Shown here one piece after another: positions 8,639 to 17,268 of a stretch of DNA of 64,000 nt. Location: contig CAYXBK010000016.1 in the NCBI GenBank assembly GCA_964463165.1, positions 1 to 64,000 of the forward strand, in the 5' to 3' direction. The DNA is from UBA7236 sp964463165 (GTDB lineage: Bacteria > Bacteroidota > Bacteroidia > Chitinophagales > BACL12). The notes below the pieces were generated by a model. That model searched no databases. It was not told the origin of the DNA and worked only from the letters and a program-made list of their open reading frames with translations. The first letter of the stretch is position 1; each line of letters opens with the position of its first letter. Both the position numbers and the translations under genes were made by a program.

Positions 8639-9430
8639 TTATACTTGTTCTTGTTTCGCTAATTTGAAAGCTGGAACAGAATTTCCGTGTCGTTGATAAC
8701 GAATTGATCGTCTTGTGCCTTTTACTTTTCGTTTTATTTCCATTCGTTTTTTTGATACCGCATCATTTTTTTTTGAATACGTATCATGGTCTTGCTTTTG
8801 TGGATCAAAAAATCCAACATATCCTCCTGGATTTACACCAAAAGATTGCAACGCTTTACCATTTTTTTGTCGAGTTCCTAAAAAATCATTTCTCCCATCA
8901 AATTCATCACCACCTGTAAAATATAATGGAAGTATAAAATTTGACAACTTAATACCATCAATTTCATAGGTTTCAGTTTGCACTGCATCGCACATCTCAT
9001 ACCAGTGAAATACATCCCTTTTTTGAGACGGATCAGGATGTGGGCCAGCAACTAATAAATTAACCTCGGGGTCGCCAATAAGCTCAAGGACTTCATGTGA
9101 GAGAGTTACTGACCATGGTTCTTTTAATTGGGCGGCAATATCAAGAAACACAAACCCAAAGGGTATTCCACGGTTGTTGAGATCATGATAACCTATTGCT
9201 TCATCCACATCTGATTTATCCCATAAATAAATTACCGCATCTCCTCTCATGTCTACAAGGCTTTGTTTTTCTGGTTTTACTTGTGAGCGGCCTTCTAAAC
9301 GCACTAACGCTCTTAAACTCCAGTATGGCTCAAAATCTTCTTCGATTTGACGGTTTATGGCTCTGATGACTGTTAGGATTTCAGTATCTTTTAATTTGCC
9401 ATTAGAGTGATTGATGAGTGAGATGATCAT
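8639..9430 (-). CDS. putative zincin-like protein (HEVLE motif)
   Basis: 263-aa protein carrying SHEVLELIGDP near residues 116-126. This HExxE-type motif, followed by a conserved-looking YEMCDAVQTETYEIDG segment and FILPLYFTG, resembles a family of uncharacterised zincin-like metallopeptidases found in mobile elements. The C-terminal 50 residues are strongly basic (KKRMEIKRKVKGTRRSIRY), which may bind nucleic acid. There is no signal peptide. Peptidase activity is inferred only from the motif. Confidence 0.55.
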   Translation of the reverse strand: MIISLINHSNGKLKDTEILTVIRAINRQIEEDFEPYWSLRALVRLEGRSQVKPEKQSLVDMRGDAVIYLWDKSDVDEAIGYHDLNNRGIPFGFVFLDIAAQLKEPWSVTLSHEVLELIGDPEVNLLVAGPHPDPSQKRDVFHWYEMCDAVQTETYEIDGIKLSNFILPLYFTGGDEFDGRNDFLGTRQKNGKALQSFGVNPGGYVGFFDPQKQDHDTYSKKNDAVSKKRMEIKRKVKGTRRSIRYQRHGNSVPAFKLAKQEQV

Positions 9431-9510
9431 AGGTAGTTAATTGGGTATGGTTCAAAAAATAGATGCTAGAGGTAATTAAAATTTGTCAATAAATCCAATT
9501 TTATTAACAA

Positions 9511-9561
9511 AAATCCCTATAAATGGTGACAGCAAATCAAGAAAATCACCATTTTTGGTGA
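9511..9561 (+). repeat. TGGTGA-type repeat, copy 1
   Basis: About 50 bp containing CTATAAATGGTGACA, a 14-bp spacer, then TCACCATT and TGGTGA. A copy of roughly three-quarters identity lies in opposite orientation at 31161-31210. Within each copy the TGGTGA/TCACCA half sites form inverted repeats, so it looks like a regulator or recombinase binding site. Here it lies just upstream of a TAnnTTTG-type box. Confidence 0.5.
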
Positions 9562-9583
9562 CAACACTGTTAACTCTAGTTAC

Positions 9584-9591
9584 TACCTTTG
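9584..9591 (+). promoter_or_regulatory. candidate Bacteroidetes -7 box
   Basis: TACCTTTG matches the Bacteroidetes -7 consensus TAnnTTTG and lies 15 bp before the ATG of the TM-GAF gene. No well-spaced TTTG -33 element is present; the TGGTGA repeat occupies that area and could regulate it. Confidence 0.35.
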
Positions 9592-9606
9592 GATGAATAG
9601 CTTACA

Positions 9607-10533
9607 ATGGAAATAAAGAAATATTTCACGGCCGGGAAAGCCATGAACATTTTTTTAGCTTTAATAGCTATCTATTCCTTTTTCGTGGACATTACTGGTT
9701 CATTCGATGGTGAAAGTGTACTCGGTATATTCATCATAGTCCTGATGCTTAGCGTCATCTATTTCAGGTCGATATATAATTCTAAACGGTACAAAGACAT
9801 TTCAGGCTATCCACTTGTATTCGAACCATTAGCGTTGGCTTTTTCTGATATTCATTATTTAGATCGTGGTATAAATAGCCTTCCTGAGAATATCACGGAT
9901 GATGTAAGAAAAGCACTTTTAAAAGAATATGGAGATAAAATTTTAACAAAGTTAAGTGATGCATGTACGAAGGTTTCAATAGCCTTTCACAAAATTAAAG
10001 GTCAACACTGTGGTGTGTGTATAAAATTAATAACATTTGCCGATGATGCAATGGATATTGCAACTGCAACAGTAAGAACTATTGCGCGTGATGAGCACAG
10101 TATAGCAGTTGATCAACGGTCAACAGTGGATACTAAAATTCATTTTATTCATCAAAACAGTGATTTTGAAGAAATTGCCAAAAAGGCTAAACAAAATATT
10201 CATCATCCTTTTGTATGCAATAATTTACCTGATGCTAAAGAGTATAGTAATTCAAACCTGGTGGGCTATAAAATACCCTCTCGCTGGGATAAATTATTCA
10301 GGCGAAAGAAGATAAATTGGCCTCTTCAATATATGAGCACTATTGTTGTACCTATTTTTCCTCTTAGGATTCAAGGTGGCGAAAGCAATAATTTAAGAGC
10401 CTTTTTATGTATTGACTCTACAAAAAAAGGATTGTTTAATAAATATGATACTGAGATTATGAAAGGAATTGCAGATGGGTTGTTTAACAAAATTGATAAA
10501 CTCCGCGATAAAATCCCGCAAAAAAATGGATGA
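9607..10533 (+). CDS. two-TM protein with C-terminal GAF-like domain
   Basis: 308-aa protein. Two hydrophobic segments at about residues 14-28 and 37-52 anchor the N-terminus in the membrane. The cytoplasmic remainder ends in a pattern typical of GAF domains: a strand STIVVPIFPL, then LRAFLCIDSTKKGLFNKYDTE and a final helix IMKGIADGLFNKI. GAF domains bind small ligands such as cyclic nucleotides, so this could be a ligand-sensing membrane protein. The next gene overlaps its end by 8 bp, indicating a two-gene operon. No output domain is visible. Confidence 0.6.
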   Translation: MEIKKYFTAGKAMNIFLALIAIYSFFVDITGSFDGESVLGIFIIVLMLSVIYFRSIYNSKRYKDISGYPLVFEPLALAFSDIHYLDRGINSLPENITDDVRKALLKEYGDKILTKLSDACTKVSIAFHKIKGQHCGVCIKLITFADDAMDIATATVRTIARDEHSIAVDQRSTVDTKIHFIHQNSDFEEIAKKAKQNIHHPFVCNNLPDAKEYSNSNLVGYKIPSRWDKLFRRKKINWPLQYMSTIVVPIFPLRIQGGESNNLRAFLCIDSTKKGLFNKYDTEIMKGIADGLFNKIDKLRDKIPQKNG

Positions 10534-10792
10534 TACGATTAAAAATCTACCACAAACTCAGATTCTTGTAAAAATTGACTCTGCTGACCCTAAGAAAAGC
10601 AAGCTTCTTATCCGAGAGCCAAATAAGAATGATGAATATGTTGACGCCGTGATTTTTACACCGGCACAAATAGAATTTATTGAAGATTTATTGCCAGGTG
10701 TTGAAGAAAAGATCAAAGAGAGATTTAAACAGGAACATCCCGAAATGAAGGTAGGGCATGTACCATTTTTTAAAAGATTATTTCGCTTATAA
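10526..10792 (+). CDS. hypothetical protein, partner of TM-GAF gene
   Basis: 88-aa acidic-to-basic soluble protein; start chosen at the ATG that overlaps the end of the TM-GAF gene by 8 bp, a typical coupled arrangement. It contains a strand-rich first half (QILVKIDS) and an amphipathic helix IEFIEDLLPGVEEKIKERF. No family recognised. Its tight linkage to the membrane sensor suggests that the two act together. Confidence 0.6.
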   Translation: MDDTIKNLPQTQILVKIDSADPKKSKLLIREPNKNDEYVDAVIFTPAQIEFIEDLLPGVEEKIKERFKQEHPEMKVGHVPFFKRLFRL

Positions 10793-10812
10793 AAAAATTT
10801 AAGATTCACAAA

Positions 10813-11616
10813 TTACAAAACCTGTAATTGATAATATTTGTTTTGACCCTTTCTCGTTAATCGAAATGGTTTATTCAAATGCTCTATTTCCTGATAAGTT
10901 TGCGCTAGTTTAGTTGCAGCAATAGCTCTCATTGTTTTCCAATACAATTGCTTCGCATTCTTCAATCTTATAAAAGCAGATAACAGGTCAATAGGTTTTA
11001 AATCCATTCTGAAAGTGTACCATTCATCGTTTATTTTGATGAGTGAAATACTATTATCACCTGAAATAATCATACCTCTCTCACCAACAATATTAGATTT
11101 TGATTTAACCTCAATAAGATTATCCAACATGATAACTCGCATATCCCCTGAACTTGCAAAGTTTTTGATAGTAGCAGTTACATCGCCAGCAAGCTTCAAA
11201 CGAGTTTTATTTCTTTTATATTTTGAAATGGTGTTTATATCGCCAATCAATTTGGTTTCTACTTTTTCTGAACCATTCAAATTGTCAAAGGGAAGAAAAT
11301 ATAATTTATCTTGTGATTGATTTATCAATTCTTCTATATCAACAATTGCTAAAAATTTGTCTAACAATAAGAAGGCTGCCCATTCAATATCACTGTTAAA
11401 AAAAACGCGATCAATGCGGAGTATTTTAATTTGTGGTTTGGGCAAATTACCTGTCGTATTTTTTGTTACATGAAAATTGATGTCTTTTTTATTTTCGTCA
11501 AAAACCATAGTAAAATGTACATTATCAGGGAGCCATTTAAAACCGAATGAAACCAAGTGTGGTTTTATATGAACCCAGAAATCATCATTAACAGAAAAAT
11601 TATTTATTGCAGACAA
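10813..11616 (-). CDS. hypothetical protein, 267 aa
   Basis: Soluble 267-aa protein with many short beta strands in the middle (TRLKLAGDVTATIKNF, MRVIMLDNLIEVKSKSN) and a basic C-terminal helix region with RLTRKGQNKYY. No membrane segment and no motif that I recognise. It converges with the preceding plus-strand operon, leaving only 20 bp between stops. Function unknown. Confidence 0.6.
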   Translation of the reverse strand: MSAINNFSVNDDFWVHIKPHLVSFGFKWLPDNVHFTMVFDENKKDINFHVTKNTTGNLPKPQIKILRIDRVFFNSDIEWAAFLLLDKFLAIVDIEELINQSQDKLYFLPFDNLNGSEKVETKLIGDINTISKYKRNKTRLKLAGDVTATIKNFASSGDMRVIMLDNLIEVKSKSNIVGERGMIISGDNSISLIKINDEWYTFRMDLKPIDLLSAFIRLKNAKQLYWKTMRAIAATKLAQTYQEIEHLNKPFRLTRKGQNKYYQLQVL

Positions 11617-11713
11617 GGTGAAAGGTTTTACTAAAGTTACTGCTTTAAGCTTTCACAGTAGTTCCTTGAGGGGCAATTTTAGGCAATTTGCCTGTCAGAC
11701 TTGAAACAACCTA

Positions 11714-12010
11714 TTATCTTCTTTTTTTAAATTCATCCTTGACAAGGTTATTGAGTTGAACCGCTCTCTTGCAGGAAGGGCGTTTTTTTGATAATTCAAG
11801 AAGATTTTTTTGATTATAAAAAGAGGCCGCATCGACAAGATCAAAATTTAATTTACCGACCTTTTTATAGATGCTTCCGATTTTTTTAAGGCGTTTTATA
11901 TCTAATATTAATTGATCAATTCTCTTTGAAACATGCTATTCACTAAAAACTTTTTCTCCAAAAACAAAATCCCAAAAACCAGCTTCATTTTTAAAAAGTT
12001 TATTTTTCAT
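11714..12010 (-). pseudogene. small gene interrupted by in-frame amber codon
   Basis: From the ATG at 12008-12010 a frame runs for 24 codons (starting MKNKLFKNEAGFWDFVFGEK), meets a TAG at 11936-11938, and continues in the same frame for 73 further codons of plausible lysine-rich coding sequence (DQLILDIKRLKKIGSIYKK) to a TAA at 11714-11716. Without the TAG it would be a 98-aa protein. The simplest reading is a nonsense mutation in a small gene. Re-initiation is not obvious because no ATG follows closely in frame. It lies at the end of the putative integrase operon. Confidence 0.5.
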
Positions 12011-12059
12011 TCAATTGTCCTCTTACAAAAATTATAATAGTGTTCAAAGTTTGTCGCGG

Positions 12060-12140
12060 TTAGAGCGTTCGTGGTTCCCGTACTCTTTGAGGCTTCTTGG
12101 TGCGTTGAGTATCTTTTTTATTTTCTTTTTCGTCGGTCAT
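12060..12140 (-). CDS. possible 26-aa peptide gene
   Basis: Short frame beginning with ATG after AGAGGTAAAAGAA and encoding a very polar peptide (MTDEKENKKDTQRTKKPQRV and a few further residues). It sits between the 73-aa gene and the amber-interrupted gene on the same strand with short gaps. Evidence is limited to position and a possible ribosome-binding site, so it may not be real. Confidence 0.25.
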   Translation of the reverse strand: MTDEKENKKDTQRTKKPQRVREPRTL

Positions 12141-12154
12141 TTCTTTTACCTCTG

Positions 12155-12376
12155 TTATTCTTTTTTCCTCAATTTATTTTTGTTCCTTGTGATTTCAAAA
12201 ATCTTTTTGGTTTTCCCATTATTAAATTGCCAGACAACAATTGGGTATTCAGACGGATAATATAAATCTTCTCTTTTACACATTTTTGCCCACTTAACTA
12301 TATTAGACTTGTTGGGCCCACAATATTGTTTAATGACGTCTCCATTGTATGTCAAAATATAAAAGCCTTTTGGCAT
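12155..12376 (-). CDS. hypothetical protein, 73 aa
   Basis: Small basic protein (MPKGFYILTYNGDVIKQYCG at the start) located 36 bp downstream of the integrase gene and in the same direction. It ends in a run of lysines and arginines. No recognised domain. Position immediately after a P4-type integrase suggests a small accessory gene of the mobile element. Confidence 0.5.
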   Translation of the reverse strand: MPKGFYILTYNGDVIKQYCGPNKSNIVKWAKMCKREDLYYPSEYPIVVWQFNNGKTKKIFEITRNKNKLRKKE

Positions 12377-12412
12377 TTAGATTTCCCTTGTAAGAAAGAA
12401 GTGGCATATAAT

Positions 12413-13618
12413 TTAATCGTAACGAAGTTTTTTCTTTATGTCATCCAAATAATCAGCCCATTTTTGCATCATTTCTTTTCGTTGTTTCAGAAATTGCGCC
12501 CGATCATAGGCCGCCCCTAAAGGCCCAGATGGTTTATGAGCCAGTTGCGCTTCAATCACATCGGGTTCATAATCTAATTCTTCTCGAATAGTAGTTCTGG
12601 CCAAAGCACGAAAACCATGTGCGGTAATTTTGCCTTTAAAACCAAGTTTATGGAGCGCAAGTCTTACAGTACCATCACTAAGAGGCTTTGTTATTCTAAC
12701 CTGGCAAGGAAATACAAAATCAGTATTAAAATGACCTGTTTCCTCCTTTTGATCAATCAGAATTGCAATTGCCTGTTTTGATAGCGGAACAATATGATCA
12801 CGCTTGGCCTTCATACGTTCCATTGGAATAATCCACTGCTTTTTTTCAAAGTCAAATTCCGACCACATTGCCTGACGCAATTCACCCGGTCTTACAAAGG
12901 TCAACATTGATAATTTTATTGCTCGCCTCGTACGGGCATAGAGCCGGGCTTCATTTTTCTCAATGGCTGACAATAATTCTGGAATTTCATTCGGTGTTAT
13001 TGAAGCATAGTGCCTTGTAGGGCGAGTTTTTAATGCATCGATTAAATGAATAGCGGGATTATTTTGGCAACGACTTGTTTGAACACCATAGCGAAACACG
13101 CGACCACAGATTTGTTTGCATCGTATCGCCAGATCAAGTGCATTTCTTTTTTCAACTTTTTTGAGAACAGACAGAAGATCTATTGCTTCAATTTTGTCTA
13201 TTTGATTTTGGCCCAAAAAAGGAAAAATATCAGTTTCTAAACGATGCTTAATATTTGAATAGTACTTATCACTCCATTTTTCCTTTTTAGTTTCGAGCCA
13301 CTCCAATGCAACGACTTTAAATGTCGTGTCTGCATTATACAGTGATCTTCTTTTACTGGTTCTTTTTGCCTCCGCCGGGTCAATATTATTCCTAAGTTCC
13401 TTGCGGGCTTTTTCACATAATTCTCTTGCTTCGGCCAAAGTCACAAAAGGATATACCCCCAGGGATAATGTTTTTTCTTTTGTTTCATATCTGTATTTTA
13501 CACGCCAATATTTTGAGCCATTCGGCATTACCTTGAGGTAAAGGCCTCTGGAATCCGCTATTTTATAGGCTTTTTCCTTCGGTTTTGCACTCTTACACAT
13601 GCTATCTGTCAGTGACAT
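12413..13618 (-). CDS. P4-type tyrosine integrase (DUF4102 arm-binding domain)
   Basis: 401-aa site-specific recombinase. Residues 1-90 form the DUF4102 arm-DNA-binding domain (DSRGLYLKVMPNGSKYWRVK, then LSLGVYPFVTLAEAR). A SAM-like core-binding domain follows, then the catalytic domain with the first Arg in FVRPGELRQAMW, the HGFRALART box and the C-terminal LAHKPSGPLGAAYDRAQFL containing the nucleophile Tyr, and the typical ending MMQKWADYLD. This class normally integrates at tRNA or other conserved loci and is commonest in Proteobacteria. All catalytic residues are present. It starts next to a cluster of CCCCC repeats that look like its arm sites. Confidence 0.93.
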   Translation of the reverse strand: MSLTDSMCKSAKPKEKAYKIADSRGLYLKVMPNGSKYWRVKYRYETKEKTLSLGVYPFVTLAEARELCEKARKELRNNIDPAEAKRTSKRRSLYNADTTFKVVALEWLETKKEKWSDKYYSNIKHRLETDIFPFLGQNQIDKIEAIDLLSVLKKVEKRNALDLAIRCKQICGRVFRYGVQTSRCQNNPAIHLIDALKTRPTRHYASITPNEIPELLSAIEKNEARLYARTRRAIKLSMLTFVRPGELRQAMWSEFDFEKKQWIIPMERMKAKRDHIVPLSKQAIAILIDQKEETGHFNTDFVFPCQVRITKPLSDGTVRLALHKLGFKGKITAHGFRALARTTIREELDYEPDVIEAQLAHKPSGPLGAAYDRAQFLKQRKEMMQKWADYLDDIKKKLRYD

Positions 13619-13890
13619 TGTGCCCCCGCGATTTTATATGTACCCCCATTTTTTACCCCCAATTCCTGCTAACGACCGTTATATTACGTTATAGAAGATA
13701 ATTGAAAATATCAGTTTTATCGTTGTATTTCAAGTGTATAATGTAAGAAAGGTTGATGAAGATTTATGTTAATTAAAGAACAAATGGTGGCCCTGACCGC
13801 TACTGAATTTTAAATCTAACACTCTGCCTTACTTAATATTTTTTTTTCTTCAATATTTTTTGATGCCCCCACTTGTGCCCCAAATATTAT
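13619..13890. other. candidate integrase arm sites / attachment region
   Basis: Upstream of the integrase start the plus strand carries five similar words: TGCCCCC at 13621, TACCCCC near 13641 and 13655, TGCCCCC near 13864 and TGCCCC near 13877. On the minus strand these read GGGGGCA/GGGGGTA. P4-type integrases with a DUF4102 domain usually have such G-rich direct repeats near the attachment core. The remaining sequence between the two groups holds no gene. No tRNA-like core or matching second copy was found in the window. Confidence 0.45.
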
Positions 13891-14177
13891 TTAAGTAGAA
13901 TATAAAACATTAAATGTCATGATACATTGACGCTCTCTGTAATTCATATATTTAAAAAAGGAATACCAAAGTCTCACAAATTAATGTAGAAATAATCGTT
14001 TGAAAAGAAAAAATATAATTTTCTAAAAATGCACGTTTCAAACCTAAAAAATTAAACCTTTCTCATGATTTACAAATGATAAATTTCAAATTTTTATAAT
14101 TAAATTGAACTTTATAATAAAGAGGTAATACACAAATGTATTTTGAGTAGAGAATTATTTTATTTTTCCAGCGGAGG
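13891..14177. other. AT-rich gene-free interval
   Basis: AT-rich stretch between the arm-like repeats and the end of the TIR-TPR gene. I see no gene, hairpin or repeat of note in it. Confidence 0.4.
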
Positions 14178-15698
14178 CTAATCTAGTAATTCCTTTAATT
14201 TTTTTTCAACTACAGGGCTTTTCAAGTTTGGATCCAATTCGATTGCTTTTAAATAATGTTCCCTGGAAGTTTGTGCGTCATTCAAATCATAAATAAGTAA
14301 TTTCGAATAATTCAGGTGTGCTTGGGCTACATTTGAATTTAATTCCAATCCGATTTTATAATGTTCCTTTGCTTGTAAAAATTGTGAAAAATGTGCCCTT
14401 AGCAAGTTTGCATAGTTTATATGTGCTTCAAAGAAATCCGGCTTTATTCTTAAAGCTTCTTCAAGATGATATTTGGCAAGAAAATACTCTTTTAAACCAT
14501 TACTTAGCAAATTGGCAAAGTTGTAGTGTGTAAGATGGTATTTATCATTTTCCTCCAGAATACTAATGTACTGTGCTCTTGCGCCCTCATAATCTCTATA
14601 AATGTCTGAGAGTAAAATGGCGTAATTGCTCCGGATATCAATATTTTTGGGGTTAATTTTAAGTGCAGTTTCGAAGTGTATTCTTGCAGCGTCGTAATCT
14701 TTAAATTCATTTTTTAATAAGAGCGCATAGTTACCGTGAATGTCGGGATCTTCTGGATTTATTTTGAGTCCTTCCAAATAGTGAAATTTTGCTTCCTCGT
14801 AATTTTTAAATACATTCTTTAAAAGCAAAGCATAATTATAATGTGCGTTTGCAAACTTTGGATTAACCTCAAGAGCTTTCTCAAAATGTATTCTTGCATT
14901 ATCAAAGTCTGAGAATTCTTCCTGTAGAAGCAGGCCAAAATTATTTTGTGCTACTGCATAGTCTGGATATGAATTAGTGGTATTTTCATAATAACGCTTG
15001 GCTTTTTTAAATTCTTTATTCTCACTTGCTATATACGCCTTATAAAACATCACATACTTGTTCTTCGGATGAAGTGAAAATAGTTCTTCCAACTGTAAAT
15101 CTCTTTCCTCCCTATCATCTATTTTTCTAATTCTAAGAGATTCTGTAAGAATGCCTTTTTCTTCAAAACCTATCAAGCTAAGCACTTCCTTATAATTATT
15201 TTCTCGTAAAGATTCAAAAGATTTAGTATTGAGGTCACTTAAAATGGACAATATCTCTGGGATTTGGTTCCTAATATTTCTCGCATGTGTCAGACCGTGT
15301 TGAAAATCAATAGAAGTGTACTTTATTAGATTGTGCCTGTAATACTCAATCTTTTTGTCCCAAAAATCATAGTAAAGAACTCTTTCATTTATATGATATA
15401 TTTTAGCATTATTTAATATAATAGGCAGAATCCTTTTTTCCAGTTCACGTGTATTAAACAATTCCAGAAGCTCAAAAAGGCAGTTTTCTGACTTGAGAAA
15501 ATCATCGCTGATAATTGTTAGGACATAATCCATTTTTCGGAGATTCAGCATGAACTCTTTAATAGACTGTCGAAACTCACCATCCCTCACATCTCTTTGC
15601 ATTAGCAAACCAATACGTTGAAAGTCTTCATCAATCAGATTCGCAACATCTTTATTTTTCCATGAATAGGAAAGAAATATGGTAGGAGTATCAGCCAT
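14178..15698 (-). CDS. TIR domain protein with TPR repeats
   Basis: 506-aa protein. Residues 5-140 form a TIR domain: strand TIFLSYSW at 6-13, helix VANLIDEDF, and SENCLFELLEL at 70-80 with Glu76 in the position of the NADase catalytic glutamate. The rest is at least seven tetratricopeptide repeats of about 35 residues of the form NYALLLKNEFKDYDAARIHF. Bacterial TIR-TPR proteins act in anti-phage and signalling systems; the TIR part may hydrolyse NAD+ or make a cyclic nucleotide signal while the TPRs sense a partner. It lies divergent from the Shedu gene. Assignment of domains is firm, biological role inferred. Confidence 0.85.
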   Translation of the reverse strand: MADTPTIFLSYSWKNKDVANLIDEDFQRIGLLMQRDVRDGEFRQSIKEFMLNLRKMDYVLTIISDDFLKSENCLFELLELFNTRELEKRILPIILNNAKIYHINERVLYYDFWDKKIEYYRHNLIKYTSIDFQHGLTHARNIRNQIPEILSILSDLNTKSFESLRENNYKEVLSLIGFEEKGILTESLRIRKIDDREERDLQLEELFSLHPKNKYVMFYKAYIASENKEFKKAKRYYENTTNSYPDYAVAQNNFGLLLQEEFSDFDNARIHFEKALEVNPKFANAHYNYALLLKNVFKNYEEAKFHYLEGLKINPEDPDIHGNYALLLKNEFKDYDAARIHFETALKINPKNIDIRSNYAILLSDIYRDYEGARAQYISILEENDKYHLTHYNFANLLSNGLKEYFLAKYHLEEALRIKPDFFEAHINYANLLRAHFSQFLQAKEHYKIGLELNSNVAQAHLNYSKLLIYDLNDAQTSREHYLKAIELDPNLKSPVVEKKLKELLD

Positions 15699-15986
15699 AA
15701 AATTACACTAATAACAAGCTTTTCATTTAGCCGATAAAATTAATATTCAAGATGTAATTATCAATATTTTCAGTTTCTGAGACAATCAATACTTTGAGCG
15801 TGGAGTAGCAATTCAAATTTGGATGTTCAAATAATGTTAATAACGTGCAATTGGTTGCAGTTCTTTGGCCGCTAATGGAACTCGCCACCTTGCTGTTTTG
15901 TAGTTTTATAACTGACCAATATCCTGATAAATGGATGTACCCACACCAGAAAATTTTGCAAGGTTGTTGGTTTTAAAATCGATTTC

Positions 15987-17204
15987 ATGAAAATACTTAT
16001 AAATGATTTTGAAGAGAATAAGGAAGAATATTTAAATATTTTCGAGGATTTTGGATACGAACAAAATGAATTTATTTTTCTGAATTCATTTGATGCATGT
16101 CGAAATTTTATTGAGACATACCTTGAAAAAAATAAACTGCATTTGGATTTGATCATTTCCAATGATTCTAAAGATACCACCTCCGATATTTTAAAGCCAA
16201 ATGAACTCTGCTATTTTAAAAATAATCTGACATCTTCTTTTTCCAAAGGCAACTTTCGTATTAGCTCAATACCTATAATTCTTTATTCAAAAAATGACAC
16301 AAAATCACACGAATATTCTGGAGACTTTTATTCAATCGTTCAAAAAAACAGCAGCGGTAACCATAATTATTTTACTAGCGAATGTGAAGGAGCTATAAAG
16401 AATACCAGGAAACTAATATATGACGATTTGGACACTCTCGAACTAAAAGTGCACAGGTTAATTAATTTCAAGGATACGAATTATTTTAAAAATCACTATT
16501 ACAAGAAGGTATCAAAAAACGCTGATTATTATTTTGCTTATCAAACAAAAATTCTTTCATTGGAATTTATTAGACTCCCGGCCCAACTTCTTTATGATTG
16601 GATTAATTTAAGCGCAAATTATATTGAAAAAGCAATTGGCCTTTTTGAGAAAATGTATAGGAGCCATATCAAGTACGATAGGAATAATGGTGAGAGAGGC
16701 GTACTCCATGATTTTTTTCGAAGATATAAAATTATCCTACTTCGGGACTCTTATAGCGACTTGGAATACGAACTCAACCTAAAAGAATTTCAATCCATGA
16801 ACAGTCAGGAATGCGATTTCATTTTAAAACAGGAATATCCCAACCATCACCCTACAACCTTTTTTGAAGTGAAGAAAGAGGATGTAAAATTCTACGTAAA
16901 GAAAAATACCAAACGTCCACAACCGAGCGCAGGTTTTTTATCACACCTGATTCAAACAGACGATTATAAAAAATACACTGAAGACCCTCGACACCAAGAA
17001 GAGTTGGATTTCAAACTTGGCTACCACACTCAAAACTTCGACTTTGAATTGCTCGCCGGTAGGTTGGAAGAAAAGGAAGAAATGAAACATTTTTTTCAAT
17101 CCCAACTGCTGAGAATGTTTAAAGATATAAAGGTCACAACCTATGAGGAATTGAATGATGTGAATATAAATTATTCAGATAAATTCAATCGTCTTACAGT
17201 TTGA
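15987..17204 (+). CDS. sduA: Shedu-type (DUF4263) nuclease with receiver-like N-terminus
   Basis: 405-aa protein. The C-terminal half matches the Shedu SduA/DUF4263 fold, a PD-(D/E)XK nuclease used in single-gene anti-phage defence: LRDSYSDLEYELNL, ECDFILK (Asp near 278), TTFFEVKKED (E293-x-K295), SAGFLSHLIQTDDYKKY, and a final block ending DIKVTTYEEL that resembles the TYDEL ending of the family. The N-terminal 75 residues resemble a CheY-like receiver (MKILINDFEENKEEY, LHLDLIISND) but lack the usual phosphorylation context. Shedu proteins vary in their N-terminal sensor; a receiver-like one is unusual. It is divergent from TIR-TPR and about 60 bp ahead of the HEPN-like gene. Confidence 0.75.
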   Translation: MKILINDFEENKEEYLNIFEDFGYEQNEFIFLNSFDACRNFIETYLEKNKLHLDLIISNDSKDTTSDILKPNELCYFKNNLTSSFSKGNFRISSIPIILYSKNDTKSHEYSGDFYSIVQKNSSGNHNYFTSECEGAIKNTRKLIYDDLDTLELKVHRLINFKDTNYFKNHYYKKVSKNADYYFAYQTKILSLEFIRLPAQLLYDWINLSANYIEKAIGLFEKMYRSHIKYDRNNGERGVLHDFFRRYKIILLRDSYSDLEYELNLKEFQSMNSQECDFILKQEYPNHHPTTFFEVKKEDVKFYVKKNTKRPQPSAGFLSHLIQTDDYKKYTEDPRHQEELDFKLGYHTQNFDFELLAGRLEEKEEMKHFFQSQLLRMFKDIKVTTYEELNDVNINYSDKFNRLTV

Positions 17205-17268
17205 TGTATCACAGAATAAATAAGCTATAATTCTATATTAAATACCCTGATTAAAACTATTTCTAAGT

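Noticed and set aside
13783..13830. tRNA-like attachment core near the integrase
   Set aside because: GGTGGCCC could mimic a tRNA 3' end on the minus strand, but no T-loop or acceptor pairing can be formed.
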